Assembly (NCBI RefSeq): GCF_900109925.1
Contig: NZ_FOBW01000007.1
Coordinates: 1-64,000 of the forward strand
Direction of reading: 5' to 3'
From: Mesobacillus persicus
GTDB taxonomy: Bacteria; Bacillota; Bacilli; Bacillales; Cytobacillaceae
Length of the DNA: 64,000 nt
The notes under the pieces are model-generated. The model had not been told where the DNA came from. It worked only from the letters and a program-made list of their open reading frames with translations, and did not search any database. The position numbers and the translations under genes are program-made. Shown here one piece after another: positions 9,124-20,208 of this stretch (the stretch's first letter is position 1; every line of letters begins with the position of its first letter).

Positions 9124-10517
9124 AAGGGTTAAACGAAGAGTGCGGGTTGTTTGGGGTTTGGGGACATGAAAATGCGGCACAAATTACTTATTATGGATTG
9201 CATAGTCTTCAGCACCGTGGCCAAGAAGGAACAGGCATTGTTGTAACCGATGGAGAAAAGCTAAAGGTTGCTAAAGGGGAAGGTCTGGTTACAGAAATTT
9301 TTAATGCAAAAGTGATTGAAGAACTACCGGGAACAAGTGCCGTTGGACACGTTCGCTATGCCACAGCTGGAGGTGGTGGGTACGAAAATGTTCAACCGCT
9401 CTTGTTCCGTTCACAAAGCAAGGGACTCGCGCTTGCCCATAATGGCAATCTGGTCAATGCAATCCCCCTAAAACATCAGTTAGAAGCACAAGGAAGTATC
9501 TTTCAAACTAGTTCAGATACCGAGGTATTAGCTCACTTAATTAAAAGGAGCGGATTTCCTCAATTAAAGGATCAGGTAAAAAACGCGTTAACTATGTTAA
9601 AGGGTGCTTATGCATTTTTAATCATGACCGAAACAGAAATGATGGTTGCCTTAGACCCCAATGGGTTAAGACCCCTGTCACTTGGAATGCTTGGTGATGC
9701 TTACGTGGTTGCTTCAGAAACTTGTGCTTTTGATATTGTTGGAGCAGAGTTCATCCGTGATGTTTTACCAGGAGAGCTATTGATTATCAACAATGAAGGA
9801 ATTCAGTCTGAAATGTTCACCATAAGCTCGAATGTAACCATGTGTGCAATGGAATATGTTTATTTTTCTAGACCTGATAGTAATATCAATGGCATCAATG
9901 TTCATACGGCACGTAAAAATCTTGGCAAACAGCTTGCGCTAGAAGCTCCAATCGAGGCTGATGTTGTTACTGGGGTACCGGATTCGAGTATTTCCGCCGC
10001 GATTGGTTATGCGGAAGAGTCTGGGATTCCATATGAGTTGGGCTTGATTAAAAACCGTTATGTTGGGCGGACCTTCATTCAGCCTTCTCAGTCTTTAAGG
10101 GAGCAAGGGGTAAAGATGAAACTCTCTCCTGTTCGTGGGGTGGTTGAAGGAAAACGAGTCATTATGGTGGATGATTCTATTGTCCGTGGAACGACAAGTC
10201 GCAGAATCGTTGCGATGCTAAAAGAAGCGGGTGCAACAGAAGTCCATGTCGTGATTAGCTCACCAGCGATTAAAAATCCATGTTTTTACGGAATTGATAC
10301 CTCATCTCGTGAGGAGCTTATTGCCGCAGATAAAACAGTGGAGGAAATCAGAGAAATTATTGGTGCGGATTCGTTAACTTTTCTAACTGTGGAAGGGTTA
10401 ATGACTGCCATTGGTAGCAAGGTAGAAGGCGAAACGCAAGGGCATTGTCTTGCTTGTTTTACAGGAAAGTATCCTACTGAAATTTATCCGCAGGAACAGG
10501 TTTCGGCTAAGTGTTAG
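9108..10517 (+). CDS. purF: glutamine PRPP amidotransferase
   Basis: A 469-residue enzyme for the first committed step, making phosphoribosylamine from PRPP and glutamine. After a short propeptide ([11 protein letters not shown]) comes the N-terminal nucleophile cysteine of [10 protein letters not shown]. The C-terminal half has the PRPP loop [14 protein letters not shown], and cysteines late in the chain (CLACF near residue 450) fit the 4Fe-4S cluster of the Bacillus type. The ATG at 9108 follows AAAGGAG and overlaps purL by 16 bases. Allosteric inhibition by AMP and GMP is known for the family. Confidence 0.97.
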   Translation: MLAELKGLNEECGLFGVWGHENAAQITYYGLHSLQHRGQEGTGIVVTDGEKLKVAKGEGLVTEIFNAKVIEELPGTSAVGHVRYATAGGGGYENVQPLLFRSQSKGLALAHNGNLVNAIPLKHQLEAQGSIFQTSSDTEVLAHLIKRSGFPQLKDQVKNALTMLKGAYAFLIMTETEMMVALDPNGLRPLSLGMLGDAYVVASETCAFDIVGAEFIRDVLPGELLIINNEGIQSEMFTISSNVTMCAMEYVYFSRPDSNINGINVHTARKNLGKQLALEAPIEADVVTGVPDSSISAAIGYAEESGIPYELGLIKNRYVGRTFIQPSQSLREQGVKMKLSPVRGVVEGKRVIMVDDSIVRGTTSRRIVAMLKEAGATEVHVVISSPAIKNPCFYGIDTSSREELIAADKTVEEIREIIGADSLTFLTVEGLMTAIGSKVEGETQGHCLACFTGKYPTEIYPQEQVSAKC

Positions 10518-10553
10518 GGCGACGTAGCGGATTATAAATACGGAGGTATCGAG

Positions 10554-11579
10554 ATGGCAAATGCCTATAAGCAGGCTGGAGTAGATATTGAAGCAGGATA
10601 TGAGTCGGTTGAACGAATGAAAAAGCATGTTCAACGTACGGTTAGGCCGGGAGTAATCGGTGGCCTTGGTGGATTTGGTGGCATGTTTGATCTTTCTACC
10701 TTGGGACTAAAGGAACCAGTGCTGATTTCGGGGACCGATGGGGTTGGCACGAAGCTGATCCTTAGTATGATGATGAATCAGCATGAAACCATTGGGATTG
10801 ATGCCGTCGCCATGTGTGTGAATGATATTGTTGTCCAAGGAGCAGAACCGCTTTACTTTCTTGATTATATCGCCTGTGGAAAGGCAGAGCCTGAACGAAT
10901 CGAGGCGATTGTCAAAGGGATTGCAGATGGGTGCGAGCAAGCAGGCTGTGCACTAGTTGGTGGTGAGACCGCTGAGATGCCTGGAATGTACGACGAGAAT
11001 GAATATGACCTAGCTGGTTTTGCGGTAGGAGCTTGTGAAAAGTCAGCGCTTGTAACTGGCGAGGAGATTCAGCCAGGGGATGTATTAGTGGGGCTTGCCT
11101 CTAGTGGGATTCATAGCAACGGATACTCACTTGTGAGAAAAGTATTTTTAGAGGATGCTGGATTCAAACTAGACCAAAATGTCGAGGGTTTAGAAGGCAC
11201 ATTAGGCGAAGAATTACTGAAACCGACAAAGATTTATGTGAAGCCAATCTTATCTGCCTTGAAAACGTTCAACCTTAAAGGAATGGCCCATATTACTGGC
11301 GGTGGCTTTATTGAGAATATTCCAAGAATGCTTCCAAACGACTTGGGTGCTATGATAGAAGAAGGCAGCTGGGACATTCCTTCTGTGTTTCGTTTGCTAG
11401 AAGAACACGGAAAACTAGATCGCCATGAAATGTACAATATCTTTAATATGGGGATTGGAATGGTTGTGGCTGTCCCAGCTGAAGATGCATTAGAGGTTGT
11501 TTCTCACTTCCAAACCTGTGGAGAAAAAGCCTTTGTTATTGGCACCGTCACCAAGGAATCTGGAGTAAAGGTCTATTAG
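10554..11579 (+). CDS. purM: AIR synthetase (phosphoribosylformylglycinamidine cyclo-ligase)
   Basis: A 341-residue enzyme that closes the imidazole ring, turning FGAM and ATP into AIR. The GTDGVGTKL loop, the [18 protein letters not shown] segment and [11 protein letters not shown] are characteristic. CGGAGGTATCGAG precedes the ATG at 10554. A gap of 36 bases separates it from purF, without an internal promoter or terminator. Confidence 0.97.
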   Translation: MANAYKQAGVDIEAGYESVERMKKHVQRTVRPGVIGGLGGFGGMFDLSTLGLKEPVLISGTDGVGTKLILSMMMNQHETIGIDAVAMCVNDIVVQGAEPLYFLDYIACGKAEPERIEAIVKGIADGCEQAGCALVGGETAEMPGMYDENEYDLAGFAVGACEKSALVTGEEIQPGDVLVGLASSGIHSNGYSLVRKVFLEDAGFKLDQNVEGLEGTLGEELLKPTKIYVKPILSALKTFNLKGMAHITGGGFIENIPRMLPNDLGAMIEEGSWDIPSVFRLLEEHGKLDRHEMYNIFNMGIGMVVAVPAEDALEVVSHFQTCGEKAFVIGTVTKESGVKVY

Positions 11580-11594
11580 AACGGAGGAAAAGGC

Positions 11595-12182
11595 ATGAAA
11601 AAGATGGCTATTTTTGCTTCGGGAAACGGCAGTAATTTTCAGGTATTGATTGACGCAATACGAAAAGGCGATCTCCAAGCAGAGGTTAGTCTGCTTGTTT
11701 GTGATCGACCTGGGGCATATGTGATTGAACGGGCTGTGCAGGAAGGTGTTTCTCAGTTTGTCTTTCAACCGAAAAGTTATCAGGATAAGGCAGATTATGA
11801 AACTGAAATTCTTGGTTTTCTTAAAGGCCTAGAGGTTGACCTAATCGTTCTTGCCGGGTACATGCGCCTAATCGGTCCAACCCTTTTACAAGCCTATGAA
11901 GGTAAAATTATCAATATCCATCCATCACTGCTTCCGGCGTTTCCTGGGAAAGATGCGATTGGTCAGGCATTAGCGGCCGGAGTCAGCCAAACAGGAGCCA
12001 CAGTTCATTATGTGGATGCGGGGATGGATACAGGCGAGATTATCGCCCAGCAAAGTGTGGAGGTTCTTCCTGGTGAATCAAGGGAGACGCTTCAGGATAA
12101 AATTCAGCAGGTTGAACATGAATTATACCCAACGGTTGTAAAAATGCTTTTGAACGGAATGAAGGAGGCAACACCATTATGA
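11595..12182 (+). CDS. purN: phosphoribosylglycinamide formyltransferase
   Basis: A 195-residue formyl-THF-dependent GAR transformylase. The ASGNGSNFQ phosphate loop, the [10 protein letters not shown] segment and the [21 protein letters not shown] motif with its catalytic Asn-His pair are present, followed by the DTGEIIAQ aspartate. GGAGG lies just before the start. Its last codons overlap the purH start in an ATGA junction. Confidence 0.96.
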   Translation: MKKMAIFASGNGSNFQVLIDAIRKGDLQAEVSLLVCDRPGAYVIERAVQEGVSQFVFQPKSYQDKADYETEILGFLKGLEVDLIVLAGYMRLIGPTLLQAYEGKIINIHPSLLPAFPGKDAIGQALAAGVSQTGATVHYVDAGMDTGEIIAQQSVEVLPGESRETLQDKIQQVEHELYPTVVKMLLNGMKEATPL

Positions 12183-13717
12183 CAAAGAAACGCGCATTAA
12201 TTTCAGTATCGGATAAAAATGGAATTGTTGACTTTGCTCGTGAGCTAGTCGAGCTTGGTTTTGAAATCGTCTCTACTGGGGGGACAAAAAAAGCTCTTGC
12301 CGAAGCTGAAGTCCCGGTTATCGGCATTAGTGAAGTGACGAACTTCCCTGAAATTTTAGAAGGACGTGTGAAAACTCTTCATCCAAATATCCATGGTGGT
12401 TTATTAGCTAAAGTAGGTGAAGAAGGACATCGCCAGCAACTAGAGGAGCATGGAATTACACCCATTGAGCTTGTCTGTGTAAACTTGTACCCTTTTCAGC
12501 AAACCATCTCAAAGGAAGATGTCTCTGTTGAAGATGCAATTGAAAACATTGATATTGGTGGCCCTGCGATGCTTAGGGCATCCGCAAAGAACCATGAATA
12601 CATAACAGTCGTTGTTGATCCTGTGGACTACAGGACTGTACTTGAGGAATACAAACAAAATGGACGGACAGAGGCTACGACCCGCCGTAAATTGGCCGCG
12701 AAGGTGTTCCGCCATACGGCCGCATATGATAGTTTAATAGCTGAATATATGACCAATCTGGCTGGTGAAGAAAATCCAGAGAAACTTACCGTTACATATG
12801 AATTAAAGCAAAGTCTTCGATACGGAGAGAACCCTCATCAAAAGGCATCGTTTTATCGGAAGCCACTTGGCTCGAGTTTCTCGATTGCAAATGCCCAGCA
12901 GCTTCATGGAAAAGAGCTTTCGTATAATAATATCAACGATGCAGATGCTGCCCTGCAAATTGTAAAAGAGTTCTCGGAACCAGCAGCTGTCGCGATAAAG
13001 CATATGAACCCATGTGGTGTAGGTACCGGCAACACTGTATATGATGCTTTTTTAAAGGCATTTGAAGCAGATCCTGTCTCCATCTTTGGTGGGATTATTG
13101 CGTTAAACCGTGAAGTAGATGGCGAAACCGCTGGGAAATTATATGAACTCTTTTTAGAAATCATTATTGCTCCATCCTTTAGTGAGGAAGCATTGGAAAT
13201 TTTAACAGGCAAAAAGAATCTACGTTTACTAACGGTACCTTTCAATCATGAGGATAAAAAGGAAATGAAATTAACCACTATTGAAGGTGGATTGCTCGCT
13301 CAAGACTTTGATACTTATGGATTGGAGCAAGCGACTGTATCTGTCGCAACGAAAAGAGAACCAACAGAAGAAGAATGGGATGCACTTAAGCTTGGTTGGA
13401 AAATTGTTAAACATGTGAAGTCCAATGCGATTGTGGTAGCAGGCAAAGATGCGACGATCGGTATCGGTGCGGGACAAATGAACCGAGTCGGTGCAGCTAA
13501 GATTGCTTTAGAACAAGCTGGTAAAAAAGCCGAGGGTGCTGCATTAGCTTCCGATGCGTTCTTCCCAATGGATGATACCGTCGAAGCAGCAGCAAAGGCT
13601 GGGATTACGGCGATTATTCAACCGGGTGGATCCGTTCGTGACAAAGATTCAATTAAAAAAGCAGATGAATATGGAATTGCGATGGTGTTTACAGGGGTTA
13701 GACATTTTAAACACTAA
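12179..13717 (+). CDS. purH: AICAR transformylase / IMP cyclohydrolase
   Basis: A 512-residue bifunctional enzyme for the last two steps to IMP. The N-terminal cyclohydrolase part has [12 protein letters not shown] and GGRVKTLHP-type motifs (here [14 protein letters not shown]). The C-terminal transformylase part has [11 protein letters not shown], the [11 protein letters not shown] segment and [14 protein letters not shown] precedes the ATG, which overlaps purN by four bases. The usual length suggests an intact gene. Confidence 0.97.
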   Translation: MTKKRALISVSDKNGIVDFARELVELGFEIVSTGGTKKALAEAEVPVIGISEVTNFPEILEGRVKTLHPNIHGGLLAKVGEEGHRQQLEEHGITPIELVCVNLYPFQQTISKEDVSVEDAIENIDIGGPAMLRASAKNHEYITVVVDPVDYRTVLEEYKQNGRTEATTRRKLAAKVFRHTAAYDSLIAEYMTNLAGEENPEKLTVTYELKQSLRYGENPHQKASFYRKPLGSSFSIANAQQLHGKELSYNNINDADAALQIVKEFSEPAAVAIKHMNPCGVGTGNTVYDAFLKAFEADPVSIFGGIIALNREVDGETAGKLYELFLEIIIAPSFSEEALEILTGKKNLRLLTVPFNHEDKKEMKLTTIEGGLLAQDFDTYGLEQATVSVATKREPTEEEWDALKLGWKIVKHVKSNAIVVAGKDATIGIGAGQMNRVGAAKIALEQAGKKAEGAALASDAFFPMDDTVEAAAKAGITAIIQPGGSVRDKDSIKKADEYGIAMVFTGVRHFKH

Positions 13718-15022
<1,305 letters not shown>

Positions 15023-15057
15023 TAAAAGGAAGTTTTCTATAAAGCGGTCTCTATTTA

Positions 15058-15149
15058 CCCGAACTGAGGTAGGAGAGGTTCAAACGGTAAAAGAGAGCGT
15101 GTCTCAATGCCCGAACTGAGGTAGGAGAGGTACAAACGGTAAAAGAGAG
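15058..15149. repeat. two direct 40-bp repeats after purD
   Basis: Units at 15058-15097 and 15110-15149, 52 bases apart, differ at one base. Each starts CCCGAACTGAGGTAGGAGAG and ends GTAAAAGAGAG. The 12-bp spacer is GC-rich enough to form no obvious hairpin. The stretch 15023-15222 holds no gene. It is within the 3' untranslated part of the pur transcript. Confidence 0.85.
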
Positions 15150-15222
15150 GTCCTCAATATTCATGATAGTGTGTTGAATTAGGGTCAATATAGTTATGGA
15201 AACCAAGCTATATATTTAAACC

Positions 15223-15252
15223 AAAAAAGTGCCCAAACCAGGGCACTTTTTT
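15223..15252 (+). terminator. pur operon terminator
   Basis: AAAAAAGTGCCC pairs perfectly with GGGCACTTTTTT around AAACCA. It has T tracts on both strands and so can also stop transcription of the converging DUF2892 gene. Confidence 0.92.
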
Positions 15253-15267
15253 TCATGATAGTAAAAC

Positions 15268-15567
15268 TTAAGTTGGATTATGTGGAATCATCTGGTCTTC
15301 AGCGAATCCCTCATTATTTTTATGGTCATTGCTATCATTATTGAAATTATCCATAATCTCTTGTCTTTCCTCATATAATGCTGTTAATGGGCAGAATCGG
15401 ACAATCCCCTCTGCAACCTTCATCGCGCTTAAGAAGGCGACGAGCATATAAGAAGAGCGGTTCCATGGTCTTTTAACCAGCTTTGCTGTTGACCAGCTTA
15501 GAAAGGTTAAACCACAAGTAATTCTAATTAATGCATTCAGTATCCCGATGTTTTGCTTTACTTTCAT
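15268..15567 (-). CDS. DUF2892 (YgaP-like membrane) protein
   Basis: A 99-residue protein that begins MKVKQNIGILNALIRITCG, the typical opening of DUF2892 proteins. Two hydrophobic segments (about residues 8-28 and 38-56) are separated by a short basic loop, and the C-terminal 35 residues are hydrophilic and rich in Asn and Asp. The family is often linked to rhodanese domains, but none is seen here. GGAGATG lies upstream of the ATG. It converges on the pur operon. Function is unknown. Confidence 0.75.
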   Translation of the reverse strand: MKVKQNIGILNALIRITCGLTFLSWSTAKLVKRPWNRSSYMLVAFLSAMKVAEGIVRFCPLTALYEERQEIMDNFNNDSNDHKNNEGFAEDQMIPHNPT

Positions 15568-15824
15568 TATTACATCTCCTTAAACTTTTTTTCACACATT
15601 TCTTTAATGCGTTAAAACGTAAAATATGGTACGATAAGACTCAGGAATGTAAGGGCTTTCTTTTGCAGAAATTCCTGTTAAAGGAAATTGCTGATTTTGT
15701 TATCCGTTGAATGAGCTGAATCAATAAGCTTATTAACAGAGCCTTTCTTAAAAAGAAAAGCAAATCAGTTAGATATATGTCTACTCTAGGCTTACTAAAT
15801 ATATAGATTGAGAGGGTAAACCGT
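15568..15824. other. intergenic region between DUF2892 gene and yerA
   Basis: This AT-rich stretch separates two divergent genes. CAGGAAT (15642-15648) and ATTCCTG (15671-15677) form a short inverted repeat. No clear promoter with both -35 and -10 boxes was recognised, although promoters for both genes are expected here. Confidence 0.4.
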
Positions 15825-17567
15825 ATGGAACAGCGATACAGATGGAAGAATAAACAATTACGGGACCATGCAGCTGTCTTGGACGGCACCCTTTCACCGA
15901 CAATGTTATTGAAAAATGCGACCTATCTAAACCAAACTTTTCGTAAGTGGATGACAGCAAATATTTGGATTTATAAAGATCGTATTGTATACGTCGGTGA
16001 GAAGTTGCCTGTCCGTACAGATAAGTGTGAAACGGTTGATTGTAGTGAAGGTGGCTATATTGTCCCAGGATATATAGAGCCACATGCTCATCCATTTAAG
16101 TTATATAATCCCCAAACTTTAGCAACCTATGCATCCCAATGTGGAACAACAACGATGATTAACGATAACATGGTGCTTGCACAACAGTTAGGAAAAAGGC
16201 AGGCGTTTTCCTTTATTCGTGAAATGCAGAAGCATCCTGTCACAATGTATTGGTGGTGTCGTTATGATAGCCAGTCAGAAACACATGACGAAGAAATCGT
16301 TTTTTCCAATGGAAACATTAAATCCTGGCTTGAGCAGGAATTTGTTGTTCAAGGTGGAGAGTTGACTGGTTGGCCTAAGCTGGTTGACGGTGACGATATG
16401 ATGCTTCACTGGATGCAAGAAACGAAAAGGTTAAATAAAAAAATTGAGGGCCATTTTCCTGGCGCTTCCGAAAAAACGCTTGCGAAGATGATGCTTTTTG
16501 GTACAGATTGTGATCATGAAGCAATGACCGGAGAAGAAGTCAAACGGCGCCTGATGCAGGGATATATGGTTTCGCTAAGGCATTCTTCAATCCGTCCGGA
16601 TTTGCCAAAATTACTAGATGAAATCCATGAATTAGACATCGCTGCGTATGACAGAATGATGCTCAATACAGATGGGTCTTCATGTACTTGCTACGAGCAA
16701 GGCGTGACTGATAATTTAATTAAAATTGCCATTGAACATGGGGTACCTGTTATCGACGCCTATAATATGGCAACGATTAATATTGCACGTTATTATAACT
16801 TTGAACATCTTCATGGGAATATTGCAACCGGTAGAATTGCGAATTTAAACTTTTTAAGCGAAAAGGACGAACCGACCCCTGTTGCGGTTTTAGCGAAAGG
16901 GCAGTGGGTTAAGCGAGACGGCCAAAAAATTGATGCTTTCCCTGAAGTAGATTGGAACCAATTTGGACTAGAACCTTTGGAAGTAAACTGGTCACTTGAT
17001 ACGGATGATATGCAGTTTTCCATGCCATTTGGAATCAAAATGGAGAACTCTGTTATAACAAAACCGTATTCAATCGGGCTCGATGTCTCTACGGATGATC
17101 TTTCAACGAACCATGATGAATGTTTTTTTATGCTTATTGACCGCAATGGGAAATGGCGAATTAACACATTGTTAAAAGGGTTCGCAAAGCAGCTTGATGG
17201 ATTGGCTAGTACCTTTTCAAGCACAGGAGATATCATCTTAATCGGTAAGAAGAAGACGGACATGATAGCAGCCTTTAACCGGATGAAGGAAATTGGTGGT
17301 GGGATTGTTATTTATGAACAAGGCCAATCCGTTTGTGAAGTTCCTTTGAAATTAAAAGGGACCATGTCAGACCAACCAATCGAGGAACTAATTGAGCATG
17401 AAAAGAATCTGTACTCTTATTTAAAAGAGAAGGGCTATCCATTCGTTGATCCGATTTATTCATTGATGTTTTTTTCGGCCACGCATCTCCCATATATTCG
17501 TGTCACCCAGCATGGGATATACGATGTCATGAAGAAAACGGTACTCTTTCCAACGATAATGCGTTAA
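15825..17567 (+). CDS. yerA: YerA, adenine-deaminase-like amidohydrolase
   Basis: A 580-residue amidohydrolase-superfamily protein, the length of B. subtilis YerA. The metal-binding motif GYIEPHAHPFKLYNP lies near residues 84-98, and further metal-ligand candidates occur in KKIEGHFPGA and in SLRHSSIRPD. The family resembles adenine deaminase but some members lack that activity, so the substrate is uncertain. A role in purine salvage is suggested by its place after the pur operon. GAGAGGG lies upstream of the start. Confidence 0.85.
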   Translation: MEQRYRWKNKQLRDHAAVLDGTLSPTMLLKNATYLNQTFRKWMTANIWIYKDRIVYVGEKLPVRTDKCETVDCSEGGYIVPGYIEPHAHPFKLYNPQTLATYASQCGTTTMINDNMVLAQQLGKRQAFSFIREMQKHPVTMYWWCRYDSQSETHDEEIVFSNGNIKSWLEQEFVVQGGELTGWPKLVDGDDMMLHWMQETKRLNKKIEGHFPGASEKTLAKMMLFGTDCDHEAMTGEEVKRRLMQGYMVSLRHSSIRPDLPKLLDEIHELDIAAYDRMMLNTDGSSCTCYEQGVTDNLIKIAIEHGVPVIDAYNMATINIARYYNFEHLHGNIATGRIANLNFLSEKDEPTPVAVLAKGQWVKRDGQKIDAFPEVDWNQFGLEPLEVNWSLDTDDMQFSMPFGIKMENSVITKPYSIGLDVSTDDLSTNHDECFFMLIDRNGKWRINTLLKGFAKQLDGLASTFSSTGDIILIGKKKTDMIAAFNRMKEIGGGIVIYEQGQSVCEVPLKLKGTMSDQPIEELIEHEKNLYSYLKEKGYPFVDPIYSLMFFSATHLPYIRVTQHGIYDVMKKTVLFPTIMR

Positions 17568-17624
17568 AATATAAAAGTATTAGATAAACCAACGTAATGG
17601 AATTGTCGAGTAGGGGTGTTTGAT

Positions 17625-18653
17625 GTGTGGAGGAAATGGTTGGCTGTTTCATTAGCCGCACTCATAATCATTTCAGGGTGCAGTCAGGAAAAGGAAGTAG
17701 TCGACGAGCAGCCAGAGAAACAAGTCGAAGATATTGTGAAAGAAGATAAAGAAATCCAGTTTCAATACCCACTGACAGGTGTTAAGACGGAGATAGAACC
17801 TATGGACCGTGCAGTAGCAGTAGTGGTTAACAATCATCCGCAGGCAAGGCCGCAAACCGGTCTTCATAAAGCGGATATCGTATACGAAGTTCTTGCTGAA
17901 GGAAAGGTGACAAGGTTCCTGGCTATTTTTGAAAGTGAAAGACCGGAGAAAGTTGGTCCAGTTCGTAGTGCAAGAGATTATTATATCGATCTTGCTAAAG
18001 GTTATGACAGCATATTTATTGCTCATGGATATAGTCCTGAAGCAAAAGAGATGCTTATGAGCGGCGAAATTGATAATCTAAATGGAATTCAGTATGATGG
18101 ATCGTTATTTAAACGTGTTGACTTTCGTTATGCTCCTCATAACTCGTATATTACCTTTGAGAACATAGTAAAAGGGGCTGAAGATAACCAGTTTTCACTT
18201 GAGAAAGCTCCTGAAGGTCTTGCATTTTTAGATGAATCAGAAATAGAGGGTCTTTCAGGGCAGTCTACTGAAAAGGTAGAAATCTCTTATGGGAATTCAA
18301 CCTTTGACGTTCAGTATGAATATAACAAGGATAAAAATAAATATCATCGAATTTCCGCTGGGGAAACTACTGTCGATTTAGATTCCAACCAGCCCGTGCA
18401 ACTTGATAATGTGCTCATTGTTGAGATGAACCACGAAATAGTTGATAATGCCGGCCGAAGAGATATTAACCTAGCATCTGGTGGTCAAGGGTATCTGCTG
18501 AGAAAAGGGTTGAAAACGGAAGTAGAATGGAAAAATGTAGATGGAAGAATTCTACCCTTCATTGATGGAGCGGAAGCCGAGTTTGTACCTGGAAAAACGT
18601 GGATAAATATAGTTCCAAGTTTAGATCGTGTCAGCTTTGGGACCCAATCTTAA
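17625..18653 (+). CDS. yerB: YerB, DUF3048 lipoprotein
   Basis: A 342-residue predicted lipoprotein. After a basic start (MWRKW) comes a hydrophobic stretch ending in the lipobox IISGC, so a lipid-anchored protein outside the membrane is expected. The segment DRAVAVVVNNHPQARPQTGL and VRSARDYYIDLA identify DUF3048. No enzymatic role is established. The GTG at 17625 is favoured because AGGGG lies eight bases upstream; the in-frame GTG at 17616 overlaps that site. It lies between yerA and yerC as in B. subtilis. Confidence 0.85.
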   Translation: MWRKWLAVSLAALIIISGCSQEKEVVDEQPEKQVEDIVKEDKEIQFQYPLTGVKTEIEPMDRAVAVVVNNHPQARPQTGLHKADIVYEVLAEGKVTRFLAIFESERPEKVGPVRSARDYYIDLAKGYDSIFIAHGYSPEAKEMLMSGEIDNLNGIQYDGSLFKRVDFRYAPHNSYITFENIVKGAEDNQFSLEKAPEGLAFLDESEIEGLSGQSTEKVEISYGNSTFDVQYEYNKDKNKYHRISAGETTVDLDSNQPVQLDNVLIVEMNHEIVDNAGRRDINLASGGQGYLLRKGLKTEVEWKNVDGRILPFIDGAEAEFVPGKTWINIVPSLDRVSFGTQS

Positions 18654-18701
18654 CCTAGGAACTCCACTTAGTCAGGATTAAAAGAATAAGGAGTATGGTG
18701 A

Positions 18702-19034
18702 ATGCAAATTGAAAAACTAAGAGGGAAGGAACTTGATCAGCTTTTTAAAGCTGTTTTATCCCTAAAAGATATGGACGAATGCTACCGTTTTTTTGATGAT
18801 CTTTGTACTGTAAATGAAATTCAATCACTCGCACAACGCCTTGAAGTTGCACGTATGCTTCGCGAAAAGAATACTTACCACAAAATAGAGACGCAGACGG
18901 GTGCAAGCACTGCCACAATTTCTCGTGTGAAACGCTGTCTTAACTATGGAAATGACGCATATGAAATGGCGCTTGAGAGAGTTAAGAACAATGAAGAGAA
19001 TAAAGAAGACGAAAAGAATACTGAACAAGAGTAA
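18702..19034 (+). CDS. yerC: YerC, TrpR-like DNA-binding protein
   Basis: A 110-residue protein of the YerC/YecD TrpR-related family. The helix-turn-helix is visible in QRLEVARMLREKNTYHKIE and TGASTATISRVKRCL (about residues 46-85). The 25 C-terminal residues are almost only charged (Glu, Lys, Asn). It is probably a DNA-binding regulator, but its target is unknown. AAGGAG precedes the ATG. A strong terminator overlaps its last codon. Confidence 0.88.
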   Translation: MQIEKLRGKELDQLFKAVLSLKDMDECYRFFDDLCTVNEIQSLAQRLEVARMLREKNTYHKIETQTGASTATISRVKRCLNYGNDAYEMALERVKNNEENKEDEKNTEQE

Positions 19035-19063
19035 CCGGAGGAAAGAGAAGCCCTCCGGTTTTT
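19033..19063 (+). terminator. yerC terminator
   Basis: AACCGGAGG (19033-19041) pairs with CCTCCGGTT (19052-19060) and is followed by T residues. Confidence 0.88.
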
Positions 19064-19107
19064 CTTTGTTTGAGGCTGTGTAAAATACATTGTTGATTTT
19101 ATATACC

Positions 19108-19236
19108 GTTGATTGGAGCGGAAGGCACGAAGACTCCTGCGGGAGTGCAAGGCCAAGGGAGACCCCGCAGGAGCGAAGCGACGAGGAGGCTCCCGGACTG
19201 CCCGCGGAAAGCGAAGTGCCTGGAGCGCAGATCAAC
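19108..19236. repeat. repeat family A, copy 2 (full short form)
   Basis: A 129-bp element with ends GTTGATT and GATCAAC. Inside are CCTGCGGG and CCCGCAGG, which form a strong stem, and GGCTCCCGGACTGCCCGC with GGAAAGCGAAGTGCC. It is GC-rich against an AT-rich background, and a reading frame across it is judged spurious. It separates yerC from the pcrB promoter. Confidence 0.9.
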
Positions 19237-19321
19237 AACCAATGTTAACACAGCCATGTTCAAAAACTAGAATTTTTTTCGAAGGGACTCAGTTCAATAA
19301 ATCTTTCCTTTGCTTTCCTTT

Positions 19322-19348
19322 TTGATTGATTCGAACAAATGCTATAAT
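19322..19348 (+). promoter_or_regulatory. probable pcrB promoter
   Basis: TTGATT (19322-19327) lies 15 bp before a consensus TATAAT (19343-19348). The spacing is short, but the -10 box is perfect and lies about 40 bases before the pcrB start. Confidence 0.55.
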
Positions 19349-19386
19349 GGTGTAATGGAATTAGAGTGATTGGAGGCAACATTAGG

Positions 19387-20070
19387 ATGTATGATATTCG
19401 CCAGTGGCGGCATGTGTTTAAACTAGATCCTAATAAAGATATTTCTGATAGTGATTTAGAGAAGATTTGCGAATCGGGCACCGATGCAGTAATGGTTGGT
19501 GGAACAGATGGTGTGACGATCGAGGGAGTTTTAGATTTGATGTCACGGGTCAGGCGCTACACAGTTCCGTGCATTTTAGAAGTATCGGATACAGAAGCAA
19601 TTACACCAGGATATGACCTTTATTTTATCCCAAGTGTTTTAAATAGTCCTGAATTGAAATGGGTAACCGGACTTCATCACGAAGCCGTAAAGGAATATGG
19701 TGACCTAATGGACTGGGATGAAATTTTGGTTGAGGGATATTGCATTTTAAATGGAGAATGCAAAGCAGCACAACTGACGAAGGCTAATACGGCATTATCA
19801 AAAGAAGATGTCAGAGCCTATGCGATGATGGCAGAGAAAATGTTCAAACTACCCATTTTTTATATGGAGTACAGTGGAATCTACGGCGACCCAGAGCTCG
19901 TCCATGAAGTAAAAAATACTCTTGATAAAACGGTCCTTTTTTATGGTGGGGGAATCCATACATTTGATCAGGCTGCTGAAATGGGAAAAGTAGCTGATGT
20001 GATTGTCGTCGGTAACTCCGTTTACGAAAATTTAGAAGAAGCGTTATCAACAGTCAAAGCAGTAAAATAA
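19387..20070 (+). CDS. pcrB: heptaprenylglyceryl phosphate synthase
   Basis: A 227-residue TIM-barrel enzyme that links heptaprenyl diphosphate to glycerol-1-phosphate, giving an archaeal-type ether lipid in Bacillus. The phosphate-binding sites [21 protein letters not shown] and FYGGGIHTF, plus [11 protein letters not shown], are all present. The ATG at 19387 begins [18 protein letters not shown], the family N-terminus, and follows GGAGG at ten bases; the GTG at 19366 overlaps that site. It lies before pcrA as in B. subtilis. Confidence 0.93.
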   Translation: MYDIRQWRHVFKLDPNKDISDSDLEKICESGTDAVMVGGTDGVTIEGVLDLMSRVRRYTVPCILEVSDTEAITPGYDLYFIPSVLNSPELKWVTGLHHEAVKEYGDLMDWDEILVEGYCILNGECKAAQLTKANTALSKEDVRAYAMMAEKMFKLPIFYMEYSGIYGDPELVHEVKNTLDKTVLFYGGGIHTFDQAAEMGKVADVIVVGNSVYENLEEALSTVKAVK

Positions 20071-20208
20071 ACTGTCCGAATGTAGCATCATAAATTGATG
20101 TTACTATTTTCATGGAGAAATACCTATGCAGGTGAGAAGATCTCCTTGCTCGATAGCAGTATATTGCGATAAAATAAGAACAAATGTTTGTATGGTGGTG
20201 AGCGATCA

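Noticed and set aside
19113-19325. 70-residue frame after yerC
   Set aside because: It is a translation of repeat family A; similar frames occur in other copies because of shared sequence, not coding.
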